Assembly (NCBI GenBank): GCA_964020085.1
Contig: OZ026598.1
Span: forward strand, 22,044,605-22,108,604
Direction of reading: 5' to 3'
DNA length: 64,000 nucleotides
Source: Micromussa lordhowensis
Lineage: Eukaryota > Cnidaria > Anthozoa > Scleractinia > Lobophylliidae
In this document: in pieces, positions 22,301 through 32,469 of the stretch
Position numbering within the stretch: position 1 is the stretch's first letter
How the letters are laid out: every line of letters starts with the position of its first letter
Notes under the pieces: model-generated
What the model saw: only the letters and a program-made list of their open reading frames with translations
Told to the model about the DNA's origin: nothing
Databases searched by the model: none
Made by a program: the position numbers and the translations under genes

Positions 22301-23154
22301 TTGTTGCCCCTCTGAGGAACCAGGGATATCATTTATACTTTGATAACTTTTATACTTCTGTGAAGCTTGTGAAAGATTTGTTTCAAGTTTTGATTCCAGC
22401 CACAGGTACTGCTGCTGAGAATAGGAGGGGATTCCCTGAGACAATGAAAAAGGGACAACAATGGGCACGACGGAAAGCCCGGGGAAGCATGAGGTGGGAT
22501 AGAGATGGAGTCTGCCTTGCCCAGCAATGGAAGGACAACCGACCAGTCACTATTCTTACTTCAATTGACAATGCCAATGATTTTGTAATGGTTGCTAGAA
22601 AAGAGAAAGTGGGCGGTGTGTGGAGAAATATCAATGTAAAACAGCCTAAAGCAATTGAACATTATAATAACTATATGAATGCAGTTGACCGTTCAGATCA
22701 AATTCTTGCAAAGAACTGTGCTCTTCGAAAGTGTATGAGGTGGTGGAAAACATTGTTTTTCCACATGATCGACATAGCTATTGTCAACAGTTACATTCTC
22801 TTTCAACTTCATCGCGCAGAGCACCCTGACAATGAAGCACTCAAGCGTCCTCAAAAGTTTGCAATTGCAGAATATCGAGAGGAACTTGTGAGAGATCTAG
22901 CAGGCTTGAATGAATATGGACAACCTCCAGAGTTCAAGCCCCCAACAAGGGAACCTGGGGATTTTGTTACTGTGCATATACCAAAGGTTACTGACACCAA
23001 GAGAAACTGTAAAGTTTGTTATGCAGCAACAAATAAGGAATTCAAAGTTAGGACTTTCTGCAGTGCACCACAATGTAACAATGTTCATCTCCATTGCACT
23101 CAGGATAAAAACTGTTTTGAGATTTGGCACAGCAAGGACTATCACCATGATTAA
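19325..23154 (+). CDS. piggyBac transposase, two exons, 670 aa
   Basis: Excises and inserts the element at TTAA in the nucleus. Exon 1 is 19325-19509 (ATG, MASSSKRPRVTF), exon 2 21327-23154 (TAA); donor GTAAGC and acceptor TTTCAG join in phase (AG|T, Ser) to 2013 nt. The N-terminus is acidic and serine-rich, then comes an unusual run of about ten Arg-Gly repeats (21480-21535) and a Pro-Ala stretch. The DDE_Tnp_1_7 core carries the three aspartates: VAVDERMVKSK (~320), LYFDNFYTS (~400) and NAVDRSDQ (~515). The C-terminus is a Cys-rich domain (CKVCYAATN...CSAPQCNNVHLHC) typical of piggyBac. The 1.8-kb intron is repeat-filled. No stop or frameshift seen. Confidence 0.92.
20207..20860. repeat. 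Degenerate GAACACGCTCGTT repeats in the piggyBac intron
   Basis: Words such as GAACACGCT(A/C)GTT, AACTTTCAGTTCGATAT and CACTGGATT recur at irregular intervals (near 20310-20460, 20500-20620, 20640-20690, 20785-20830). Short frames here are repeat artefacts. Confidence 0.55.
21095..21122. repeat. Perfect 12-bp hairpin
   Basis: GCCAGCCGAGCG (21095-21106) and CGCTCGGCTGGC (21111-21122) with a TCTT loop, inside the piggyBac intron. Confidence 0.9.
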
Positions 23155-23794
23155 TTGTAAAAAGACACTTGTAGTTGATTTAAGTTGTTCTTTGTTAGGT
23201 GAAGCACCTTGAAAACCCCAAAGGTAGCATCATAGCATTGGTTGGGGGTACACGGTCCCCGTTTTCCACTTGGTGGTTTTTAGGGGTTTACGTGTCCGGC
23301 TGTGGTGCATGTAGATTTTTTATCTTTTATAAACTAATTGCTATTTTATACAAGTAAAATATTTGAAATGAGTGACATTTAACTTTTATTGTGCTCAAGT
23401 AGCCAATGGGCATTTGTATCAGCCATGCACCCATATAGGTGTAGTGAAGGCAAAATCGGGCTTTTGAGGGCACCCCAAAGAAATGGGCATAACTTTGTCA
23501 ATTTTCATTGAATTTTAATCAAAGTTTCAGGAAAAATAGAGTATTTAATGGGAAACAACTTGTCTTTATTCAGTTTTCAATGCTATGTAAAGAGCAGGTG
23601 TTACTAAGAATTTTCTCCTAAAAATATGTATTGCCTGACATTTTAATTAGCATAAATTAGCCTAAATTAATTAATTAAAAGAGATACAAAGAAACTGACA
23701 ACATAGTCTTAATGGTTAAATATAATATGAGCTGGCCATTTTTTACCAAAACATGTCAAAAATGGCCATTTTTAGGGGGTCACCAAAGGGTTAA

Positions 23795-24115
23795 GCACAG
23801 TAAATTTTTATTTACATTTTTTCTAGTAGTGATAAGCTTGTGTAGCAAGTGTTTCTGCATTTTGTCTTTGAACTCTTATGAAAACATGTCTCTTCATCAG
23901 GATTTTCAAATTAAATATCCAAAACATTTCTATAGAACCTGGTTCCAGCATCCTAGAGTAGTCTGTACTGTACTTCCACAGTTTTTAGTTAAATGTCATT
24001 GAAAATTTTCAAATTTGCTAAAACAGCTCTTGATTATCAAACTCTTAAAAGTCGGTGTCGCAGGGCATCTGAATTTTCATCTGGCTAAAAGCATTGGTGT
24101 GAACACTTGTTGCAC
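23795..24115. other. Intergenic, no gene seen
   Basis: AT-rich DNA right of the piggyBac TTAA. No supported coding, RNA or repeat feature. Confidence 0.4.
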
Positions 24116-25231
24116 CTAATGCCTAACATACTTTCTCAGATGAGAATTAATAGCATTTACACATTTTAACCCGTCATTTTCTTCATCTTCACTAGGGAAG
24201 GTCTTAAGGTAAATGTCTCTAACTTTTACTAATTTAACTGGGTCTAGGGCCATGCAACCACGGCACCCATTGACATTTCTGTTCATGAACTCCTCTTCTT
24301 GATAATTAGCCTTAACTAGTTTAGCAGAGAAGTTAATTTTAAAAGTTGACATGTTTTGTAGTTCTCTTATTTGAATTTCTGTCAGGAGCCCCTCGGGTGG
24401 ATTTATATTATGGCTGACTTCAGGTGCTGGTGGTGGTTGTTCCACTCGACAGGTGTTGATATTTGACACTGTGATAAAAGCTGTACAATGTTATTAAGCA
24501 GCTGAGTGTGGAGAAGGGAATTTTGATGTATCTGGCTTATTTTGTCCGGTGTGGTAGGGTTATTTAGAAGGGTTTGAGTGGAAAAAAAGGCATTATCATC
24601 TGTCATTGAAGGTAAACTTGATTCTGGTGAAAAATGGATTGGTAAAAGACCACTTTCCAGTCGGTTTTCGGGGTGCAAAGTAGGGGTAGAGCTAGGTGAA
24701 GGGGGCAACACATTAGGGACACTGGACAGTGCAGGAGTTATGGAGGGGAGGGGTAGGGAGAGATCCACCTGTGGAACAAGGGGGCAATAAATTTGAAAAA
24801 CTGAAACTGGTGGACATGGGGGTAGTGGTAGGGAGAGGTCCACTAGTGGAAATAGGGGGCAATAAATTTGGAAAACTGAAACTGAAGGACTCAGGGGTAG
24901 GGAGAGGTCCACTAGTGGAAATAGGGGAAGGAGATTCCGGGGGTGTAGGGCTTTCATGGGAGGGACTAGAATGTTTTGGGTTACTGGGTGACACTGTGTC
25001 AGGGTGGAGCTCCTTAGATATCCTCAGCTGCTCATCTGCAGGAGATAAGGCTCTCTTCTGGCCGCGTGTTTCTGTGCCGCTTTCTTTGGCCCCTGGGACT
25101 CTATCCTCTCTGGTTATATCCTCTGGAATCATTGTGTGCCGTTGTTCCTTAAGGGTATCAATTTTCTTTTCAAGCGCCCTTGAAGCATGCCAGAGAACAT
25201 TGATTTCGTCTGAAATATTGAAATAAACCAC
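24116..25231 (-). pseudogene. BEN-domain protein gene remnant
   Basis: The segment 24469-24116 resembles a BEN domain (FSAKLVKANYQEEEF, NRNVNGCRGC, LDPVKLVKVRDIYL, AINSHLRKYVR); BEN domains bind DNA or chromatin partners. Upstream, the frame 25231-24713 starts after a good acceptor (TTTCAATATTTCAG at ~25200) with a coiled-coil-like part (HASRALEKKIDTLKEQR), then a proline/serine-rich tract of tandem units (ISTSGPLPT...). The reading frame changes inside this tract: a plausible continuation lies in another frame to about 24480, and the BEN part needs a further frame change or intron. I therefore treat the copy as broken. It may be a host-derived or transposon-borne BEN gene. Confidence 0.5.
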
Positions 25232-25391
25232 AGTTTATACTGGCGATTGTTTTTTTTACGATAACTGCAGAAATTCTCGTGCACTCATTGGCTAATTTTT
25301 ATAGTCAATATGCGGACAGACAAATGAATTTGAAATTTGTGCGACGCGTCAGCAAGTGAGAGCGGGCAATTCGACCATTTGTAATTGTAAA

Positions 25392-25548
25392 AAACAAATT
25401 GATGTCAGTTTTTAATGAGTCTGTCCTGTTATTGACAATGAATTTTGTCATCACATTGTCAAAGTAGTCTGCGGATCAACTCGGCTATCGCCTCGTGGAT
25501 CCAATAACAGGACAGGACAGATGCATAAAAAACTGATGTCAATTTGTT
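25392..25548. mobile_element. Palindromic MITE
   Basis: AACAAATTGATGTCAG (from 25393) through CTGTCCTGTTATTG is inverted at 25502-25548 (CAATAACAGGACAG...CTGATGTCAATTTGTT), one arm having a small duplication of GACAG. Spacer ~70 bp. Confidence 0.75.
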
Positions 25549-25651
25549 AAATGGAGCTATAAGTTGCGTGTGCAGGCTTCAACAACTCAATATCTGACAG
25601 CCAATTACAGACCTACTTTTGAGCTTCCGACGCTTATAACTTAAAAACTAA

Positions 25652-25875
25652 CCTGGTGACCCCCATTTTTTTTCACTTCGGTTTCTTTGTTATTTGAAAA
25701 TGAAATTATATGATCATTTAAAAAAAATTTCTACGAAGCGGAATTTCTATAAACGTTAAAAACGGCAGTTTATTAGTAAGGAAAAATTCCTTTCGTAGAA
25801 ATTTTTAAAATTTCACCTCATGTCGCCTATCAAACAGGGGAAACATCCCAACAATAAAAATATGGGGTCACCGGG
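25652..25875. mobile_element. Small MITE, CCNGGTGACCCC ends
   Basis: CCTGGTGACCCC (25652) pairs with GGGGTCACCGGG (to 25875). An inner pair AATTTCTACGAAG / CTTTCGTAGAAATTT is also present. About 224 bp, no coding. Confidence 0.65.
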
Positions 25876-25968
25876 CTTGTTCTCTTGCTAAAGCCTTCGG
25901 GAGTTCAACAATATCCACGTGCGTGACCGCGTATTTCAAAATCTTGACTTTATATGATTGGCACTTAC

Positions 25969-26240
25969 GCATGCTCCCTTTTGACTACTGCTGACCTATG
26001 TGCCCAAGTACGCGCGAGACTACAGGCGCTTTTATTCACTTTGTCGGTTTCTTTTCGAATTTCTCCTTTGATACAGACAAGTGCTTCACGAGTCTTCACT
26101 TCACAGACACTGCCGTGGATGTAGTTAGCAATTGCACGTTTGGTGTCACTTTTAAGGATTTCCTCACAACGTTTCGTCTGATTTATGATGTTTCGTGACA
26201 GACCGAAGCTGTCACACGAAAGGTCCGAAATTGACAGCAC
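25969..26240 (-). other. Unassigned exon-like ORF
   Basis: Open frame with lysine/glutamate-rich content (TKRCEEILKSDTKRAIANYI; GEIRKETDKVNKSACSLAR), bounded by a plausible acceptor (CAG at 26178-26180) and a strong donor GTAAGTG at 25968. It could be an upstream exon of the BEN-domain gene: an alternative acceptor at ~25189 would be phase-compatible. No domain recognised. Confidence 0.3.
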
Positions 26241-28830
26241 TTGAATCGTGTATCACACAGACCCTGAAGAACAACACATGAGATTGCAAACTTACATATG
26301 GTTGGCTGTCCATTATGAAAAAATTTTCGCGGTTGTTGTTTTGATCGAAGTGCTTGATGATGGCGGCAAGTATTCTTCTTGTTTGTGTGACTCGTGGTGT
26401 CTTCGACGATGAAATGGAAGGTGGATTAGACAGAATGGCGACTATGCCCCTTTTACCGGAGGTTGTGTAAAGTTTACGAAGGTCATTGTAGGAGAGACCA
26501 CTACCAGCAATGTTCTGAGCCATGGATTTAGTAATTGGACCGTTTTCATCGCTTCATTGAACAGTTTGTTTCTGAATATTTGGAGAAGCTCATGGCATCG
26601 ATCAAGGTAGAGCGTGTTTTTAAGTGCGTGTGAAACGGCGGTGACATTGGAATTTTCAACGATAGTTTTTCTGCTCAAGTTCAGTGATGAGTCAAAGATG
26701 ATTCGTCTCAGTGCTGTTACATCCTCTAGTGCATCATGAGCATCAAACTGTTCATTGAAAAGGTGAGTGTACAGGCTTCCCTGGTTCGGTTTACAGAAGC
26801 CACCTTTCTCAAGTTCAAGTGCTTTATGCTTTCTGTTAATAAGTTCTTTCATTAGATGTTGACTGTCTGAACGTTCATTTCAGTTAGCTTATCTTTAAAG
26901 CTTGTGTCACTGTTTCGCAACAGAATAGGGACATCGAAGGTTGCAGAATTATTGCCAATTACAATCGGTACACAATCATTGTCTTGAGAACCTTTAGCAT
27001 GTCTTGGGAAGGTTAGAAAGTTACAAAGAGCATTGTCCGTGCTGACACTTTGTACTGGACTGTTGGCTTTACATAATGTTCTACTTCCATTGATTGTCTT
27101 GATTGTCAAACCATTGACAAGGTAGGCCCCATAACTGATGTTACTCTTTGGGAGAATAAAATTTGAAAATTCCTTTTCTCCATCTTCTGTTATGGCAGAT
27201 ATTTGGTAGAGTTCAGCTTGCTTACCAGTACATGTTGTTTCCGTTTCATATAAAATAAAGTAGTAGTTTTTAGAGAGATCAAATGATAAGTTGACTGTTT
27301 TGGGTTTTGGTGTGTATGGTGGTACTAGCTCTTCACATCTTTTTAACTCGTTGACTGATATTTCAGAAGGCAGATCAAATGCTAGTGGGGAAGTGTCTTT
27401 GTTATTGTTTGAGGTATTCAAATTTAGACCCAGTGAAGATGCGTATGTGACCCCTTCGTTTGCTTCCTTCCTAAGTGTTTGTGTTGCTTTTTGCCTCGAT
27501 AAGTTGTTACGCCTGCTCTTGAATTCCTTTGTTGATTTTCTTTCCTTGTTATAGTTTACCTTTTCATCCATTGCTTTAATATGTTTATCACTGTAAGCAC
27601 CGGGTTTGATATTGAGGACTTCTAGTGATTTTCCAATATAGTTGTAACCAAGATTTGTTTGTGCCACCCCACATGCAACTCTGAAGTCATTACTCTCACT
27701 GCCTCCATAGAAACGTGTTTTCGTTTTTTTTTTTTGTAGCTATGGTACTGTTCAGACTCTCGTTTCTTTGTGAATTTGCACATGGAGTAAGTTTACTTAC
27801 TACAATGTTGGTCGAATATTCATCAAATATTTCAGTCAGAGCTTCCTTGAGCGGTTCTCCATAAAGATCCTTTCCATTTGGTAAGTCTGTGTGCTTATAA
27901 GTTGTAGGATTTTGTTTAAAGCCACACCATGAAATATCCTAGGAAATGTGTTCACCAAATGCATGAGGAATGATGCTCTTTAGGCCTTGCTTAAGAGACT
28001 TTGAATCTCCTGCATGCTGGCTGACACAATAACTGAAACACTTTGCCAAATAGTTTATAACCTTTTGACTTAGAATTGAGCAGTTTGAACTTTTGAAACG
28101 GTCCTTAAGATTGTATAATCTAGAGTTCAGGGATCTCTTTGCATGAACAACATCAGACCATTTCTCCACACCATAAGGGACTTTGTTTTTTTATGTCAAC
28201 TAATGTTGTTGAATCATCATCCCCAACGTAGATAGAAAATTTTACCCCACTTTCAGGAGCTTTAATCCACAATTCACATGCAACATCTCGTTCTATTGAC
28301 TTAGATGAGCCATTATAATTTTTTTGACAGTCATGCTTTTTTTCTCTCCCTGTTATTTTGTTGTGGTTGCATACTCTACAGGTTTTGCATCTTGTAGAAT
28401 AACTAACAACCTTCCCAGTTGCAAGCCCCATGGCAGCTCCATGACCAGTTGAAGAGTTATAACCTCTTCCCCTTTTCTGCCATATCATAGGAGACAGCAA
28501 TACCAACAAGACCATCTGCAGATGGACTTGAAGACCGTTCAGCCATTTCTTTCTCTAAATTTAAGTTCAATTTACAGCTTTCCTTTGCAATGCTCTCAAC
28601 GACATTTCCTATTTTCCTTTTTCTTTTTTTAAACAGGCGGTGATTCATAGTTGGTATATTCATAGTTGAAAGTAAGTTATTCAAATGTGTATTGCCAATG
28701 CCAGCATGCAAAGATCCTAATGCTGCTCTAGTATTGATATTACTTACAAGAGGACCACGGCTTCCAGTCCTGTGTTCACCAGAGGATCTCACTTCATTAT
28801 TGTGACCACACAAGCTGCACTTTACGGTAA
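26212..28830 (-). pseudogene. Mutator-like transposase fused to 3'-5' exonuclease, broken
   Basis: Read 3'-ward on -: CSLCGHN (~28820) and an N-terminal part (28813-28457); the transposase core WQKRGRGYNS...TGHGAAMGLATGKVV with CKTCRVC, HDCQKNYNGSSKSIE and an acidic IYVGDDDST motif (28515-28153); HAKRSLNSRLYNLKDRF to IPHAFGEH (28169-27939); a stop TAG at 27939; WCGFKQNPTTYKH onward to a poly-A tract near 27730; then FYGGSESNDFRVACG and VAQTNLGYNYIGKSLE (to 26852). A DEDD-type exonuclease follows: LYETETTC...ELYQISAI and FDAHDALEDVTALRR (to ~26640), ending with a helical C-terminal piece (AGSGLSYNDLRKLY, 26523-26296). Frame changes near 28490, 28190, 27730, 26852 and 26535. Matches the Mutator-like transposase domain family; no inverted repeats were found. 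Confidence 0.75.
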
Positions 28831-30900
28831 AGATACTGCTATTAAGTTATTTTCCATTTCTTATAAAGCACTGAGAAGAGCTCTTCGAAAACCTAAATAT
28901 AAATGACCATCTCTCTTGTTAATCTTTTTAGCTTTGACCCCTTACTTTTAATTCTTTTTCTTTCCCCCCTTTTACATCAATATTTTGGAGAAGGGAAGGG
29001 GAGGGCTGTTAGCAAACAAATCTTGTGTTTTATTGAACAAAAAATGCCATAATAAATTCATTTTACCGAGTGTCCTATTTATTTTTTATTTTAATGTGTT
29101 TGGGTTTTGGTGGATTTAAAGGTCGGTAGATATCCTCCCATTTCACACTTTTGACCCATTCCTGAGGAGTAAACAGGTTCTCAAGGTCCCATTTGATACT
29201 CACCTGCCTGACATCTTGAAGAAAATTTCAAATCATTTCTGAGAACTTCTAGCTCAACTATCCTTGAACCAGAGATATCCACTTCGGTTTCAACTTGCTG
29301 TAATATTAAAAATGATTGTGCTGCTCAGTTGTCGCATATTGAAGGAAGATGGGGCTGATAGCAAAACATGCTAATTTACAACTGCAATAAATCTTGCCAA
29401 AATTTTCAGCCCTTCAACTACATACCTGTTTAGACCTAGTCCCTATTTTCACCAGACTTCCCACATGAGGAAAACTGGTACCATCCACCTTAAACCAACA
29501 ACACACAGTAACAGGATTTGTGTCATAACTTTCATCAGTACTATTGACCGTGTATACCACGGTCTACTGTTAGCACTATGTAGGTGTTAAATCGCTATGA
29601 ATGAGTTGCCTTTAATTCTGTGATTGTGCATATCTAATCGTATTTACATAATAATTTTCCTACCTGAAATGTTTCGTTAAAATTGGGACACATTTTATTA
29701 CTCAACAAGAAGATATGTTTGTCAATTCATTTTCTTAAAAATTGCAAATGCATTTTGGTTCAGATATTACTATTATTACGATATGGTTTGTAATTAAATT
29801 GCTTTTGATAGACATGCTATACATATCACTGATCATGCTAACCTATTTGCAATGAATATTTAAGGTTCGCTGATAGAGGGTTAAAAATAGTTGAAAAAGA
29901 GATTTGCAGCCCTTTCAAAAGCCTGCGTAGCTGGCGGCTTTGGTGTCCAAGCAGTGAAGGCACAAGGTAAATGGAACAGAGCTTCGCTGCTAGCTTGTGC
30001 AAATCCCCCAGCTACGATGGCTACACATCTTCATGCCCACTTTGTCGGAAGATGCAAAAAAAAAAATATCAGTAGCATCCACCCTCTAAGTATAGACAAC
30101 CGCAAATCTGTAAATGGAAATCGAATTATTGAAATTGTTGGCCTAAAGTTAATGCCAAACCGCTCTGTGAGCGACTGATTACAAGCTCTTTTTGCGTCCA
30201 CCTACGAATCAACGTTTAAGATGCAATCATACCGCGATAATGCGATTATCTTTAACAATTATTCACTGAGGCCCAGTTCAGACGTCATGCTTCTGCCGTG
30301 CCGACGGAACTAAATTGAAATTTAGCATGACTGAAGCACGGCAGGAAATTTTCTCGGATTCAGACGTCGTGCCAGAGTCGAATCTTTTTCAGGGTTTACT
30401 GAAGCCTCGCAACAATTCTATCTAACATTCCTCCTAACTCCTCGAGAGAACACGATCTTGCCAAAACACATTAATATAATTTATGAATTTAGTTTGGCTC
30501 GACAGAAGTACAACATTTAAATCACTATCGTGCCAGAGTAGTGTAGCACGGCAGAGCTTGTCGAACTTGTAATAACAGATCCCAACCATAGCGCTATAAC
30601 AGATTAATAAGGAAGATTAATGTGCTGATGATTATGACAAAAGTACCGGTACTCTAGAGAAAACATTCCAAATGGTTCTCCAGGCAAGATTTGTAGGCTA
30701 CTTTCTCTGCTAGATAAGCTTATAAGGAACCAGTTATTCTGTTTTGGAAAGTCATTCGTTTAAATGTGTATCGTGGAAATCCACAAGATTAATATTATTT
30801 CCATCAACAAAACAATGACAAAAGAGAGCCACAAAATATATTCTTTTCTGATTTTAATTTACCAGGCTGTCGATCAAAGTTATATATAGAGTATACGAGG
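28831..30900. other. Intergenic, no supported gene
   Basis: AT-rich DNA. A possible minus-strand exon near 29190-29098 (LFTPQEWVKSVKWEDIYRP) has no recognisable domain. CTTCTGCCGTGC and GCACGGCAG words near 30290-30345 and 30535 suggest a degraded inverted repeat. Nothing else supported. Confidence 0.35.
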
Positions 30901-30902
30901 TT

Positions 30903-31404
30903 TCAGTATTTTTGGAATGATAACAGTTTCATTAGACGTGAACAATTAACAACACTAACGCTTTCGGCCATTGTGTAATTATTTTTCGGCAATGGATTAT
31001 CGCCCCCTAGAAACACTTGGAAAAACTTGCGGTTATAGGTCTGTATTGTGGCGGCTAGAAAAGGTCGTTTGTCTGGCCCAAAAAGTACTGCATCATCACC
31101 GTTGGCCTTGGCGAAATTTTCCAGGGCAACGAGCCGCAGCTCATATGTCCTTGCCGTCTTTTTGTCCAATGCTTGACACTGGTTTTCTGCAGCGAGTCTT
31201 GCACCCACGGCAAGATTTGGGGAAATAAGCGAACTTATGTCGACCTTGGAACCACAACTTTAAACGTACCGGATGACGTTGGGACTTTGACCCTTGTAAT
31301 TCGCCTTTTTCGAAGAAGCCATGACCTTTTCGATGTGTGTACGTGACCTGAACAGGAGCCATGTCTGTCATTGCAAAAAGTTTAGTGTTCTTGGAATGGT
31401 TCAT
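30903..31404 (-). pseudogene. Hypothetical ORF with one frameshift
   Basis: ATG at 31404-31402 (MNHSKNTKLFAMTDMAPVQV) opens a frame that appears to continue, after a one-base shift near 31205-31215, in the frame ending at 30903 (AAENQCQALDKKTARTYELR, then LFGPDKRPFLAATIQTYNRK). Both parts have protein-like composition with no low complexity. No family recognised. A small intron instead of a frameshift cannot be excluded. Confidence 0.3.
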
Positions 31405-31668
31405 CTTGTAGGATTCCTACCAGCCCCCTGTCGTGTTTTGGTACACTATACGACAAAATAATTATCCCTCATTATTTCTTATTAAAAACCTGAAGTAGAT
31501 CATTCTTGTTCTATAACAAAATCTTATTAAAAATGCAAAACTTTGTCCAAGTAAACTTTCTTTTGAATAAAGCAAAGACTAAATGACAGGAAGACATACA
31601 TTCATAGAATGCTGTGTTTCTGATACGTAAATGTTTATTTTTTTTCTACATTGACTGTAAGTGAAGCC

Positions 31669-32468
31669 CTATATTTGGAAACTGAAACCAACTAATACTC
31701 TATCAAAACACCAAATAAGAACTAAACTCACCGCATCCTCGCTCGGATTGTTACTAATTGGCGTAGTATCCAAATCCTTTTGAATTGGTCTTATATAAAT
31801 GGTAGACTGGCCAAGTGCACAGTTCTTCAAAAACCTTACTGAATAACCACCAGGAGGCGAGGGAATCAGGACAAGATCTTTTACACATTGACCTGAACGG
31901 AGAAGTTCAAATCCACCCCCGCCTTTCAATCTTGGGTACGCTTCTTCTAACTCGGTGAGCACTTTAGTAGAATCTGCACTTTTTCTGAATGTGATCTTTT
32001 CTCCCAATCCTGTTTATCGCGATACTTCCCTCTCATGTCTGTTTTCTGGAGAAATCTGATGTGTCTTAAGAAAGCAGTAAAACTTGTGGGTCCATGTTTC
32101 GCGTTTCCAAAACTACTGACCCGTGGCTGGGTTCAGGGTTCTTTTAGCACTCTTTCCAGAATTCCGGCCTCTACTTCGACCACCTGCCTGCTGATCTTGA
32201 GATCGGGGTTGGAGTCCACTAAAAATGCGATGAAAATTCGTGGTCGCTCAAGTTTGCCATTGTTCTGAAGAACTGGAAGGCTGAGTTGTACTTTCACATG
32301 ATGAGGCGCCGGAAACGCTTGAATCCACAGAATAAGCTCCAGTCCGATCGGAGACAGCACCACTACCATCATTACTTAGTAGTTCGACTACCCTACTTTA
32401 AAGATTTGCTGCATGAGAGAATATCACGAGCAGATTCTTGAGCATCGCCTCCCGAGCTGTCCTCCATT
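31669..32468 (-). pseudogene. Eroded N-terminal fragment of a multi-exon protein gene
   Basis: ATG near 32468-32466 (MEDSSGGDAQESARDILSC), then fragments ELLSNDGSGAVSDRT and LERPRIFIAFLVDSNPDLK, then FGNAKHG...AFLRHIRFLQKTDMRGKY, then ITFRKSADSTKVLTELEEAY with KGGGGFELLRSGQC and GGYSVRFLKNCALGQST ending at a GTGAGT donor (~31728). This order is like the N-terminal half of cnidarian proteins annotated as HECT/G2E3-like; that match is from memory and tentative. The pieces are in different frames and no HECT domain follows. Confidence 0.4.
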
Positions 32469-32469
32469 T

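Larger units (their letters stand above)
19105..23790 (+). mobile_element. Complete piggyBac transposon
   Basis: TTAA at 19101-19104 and 23791-23794 flank a 4686-bp element whose ends are CCCTTTGGTGAC and its exact inverse GTCACCAAAGGG. A subterminal palindrome CGTTCCATATGGAACG follows the left end (near 19130). It encodes a two-exon transposase with an intact frame (19325-23154) and a 3' region of ~640 bp without genes. Everything needed for an autonomous copy appears present; activity is inference. Confidence 0.92.

Noticed and set aside
24403..24957. Leucine/proline-rich minus ORF read as a separate protein
   Set aside because: Its first half is a frame-shifted reading of the tandem proline/serine units; only the second half may be real continuation of the BEN-domain gene.
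26296..26523. ATG-initiated first exon of the BEN gene
   Set aside because: The residues fit better as the C-terminal end of the Mutator-exonuclease protein after a one-base frame change near 26535.
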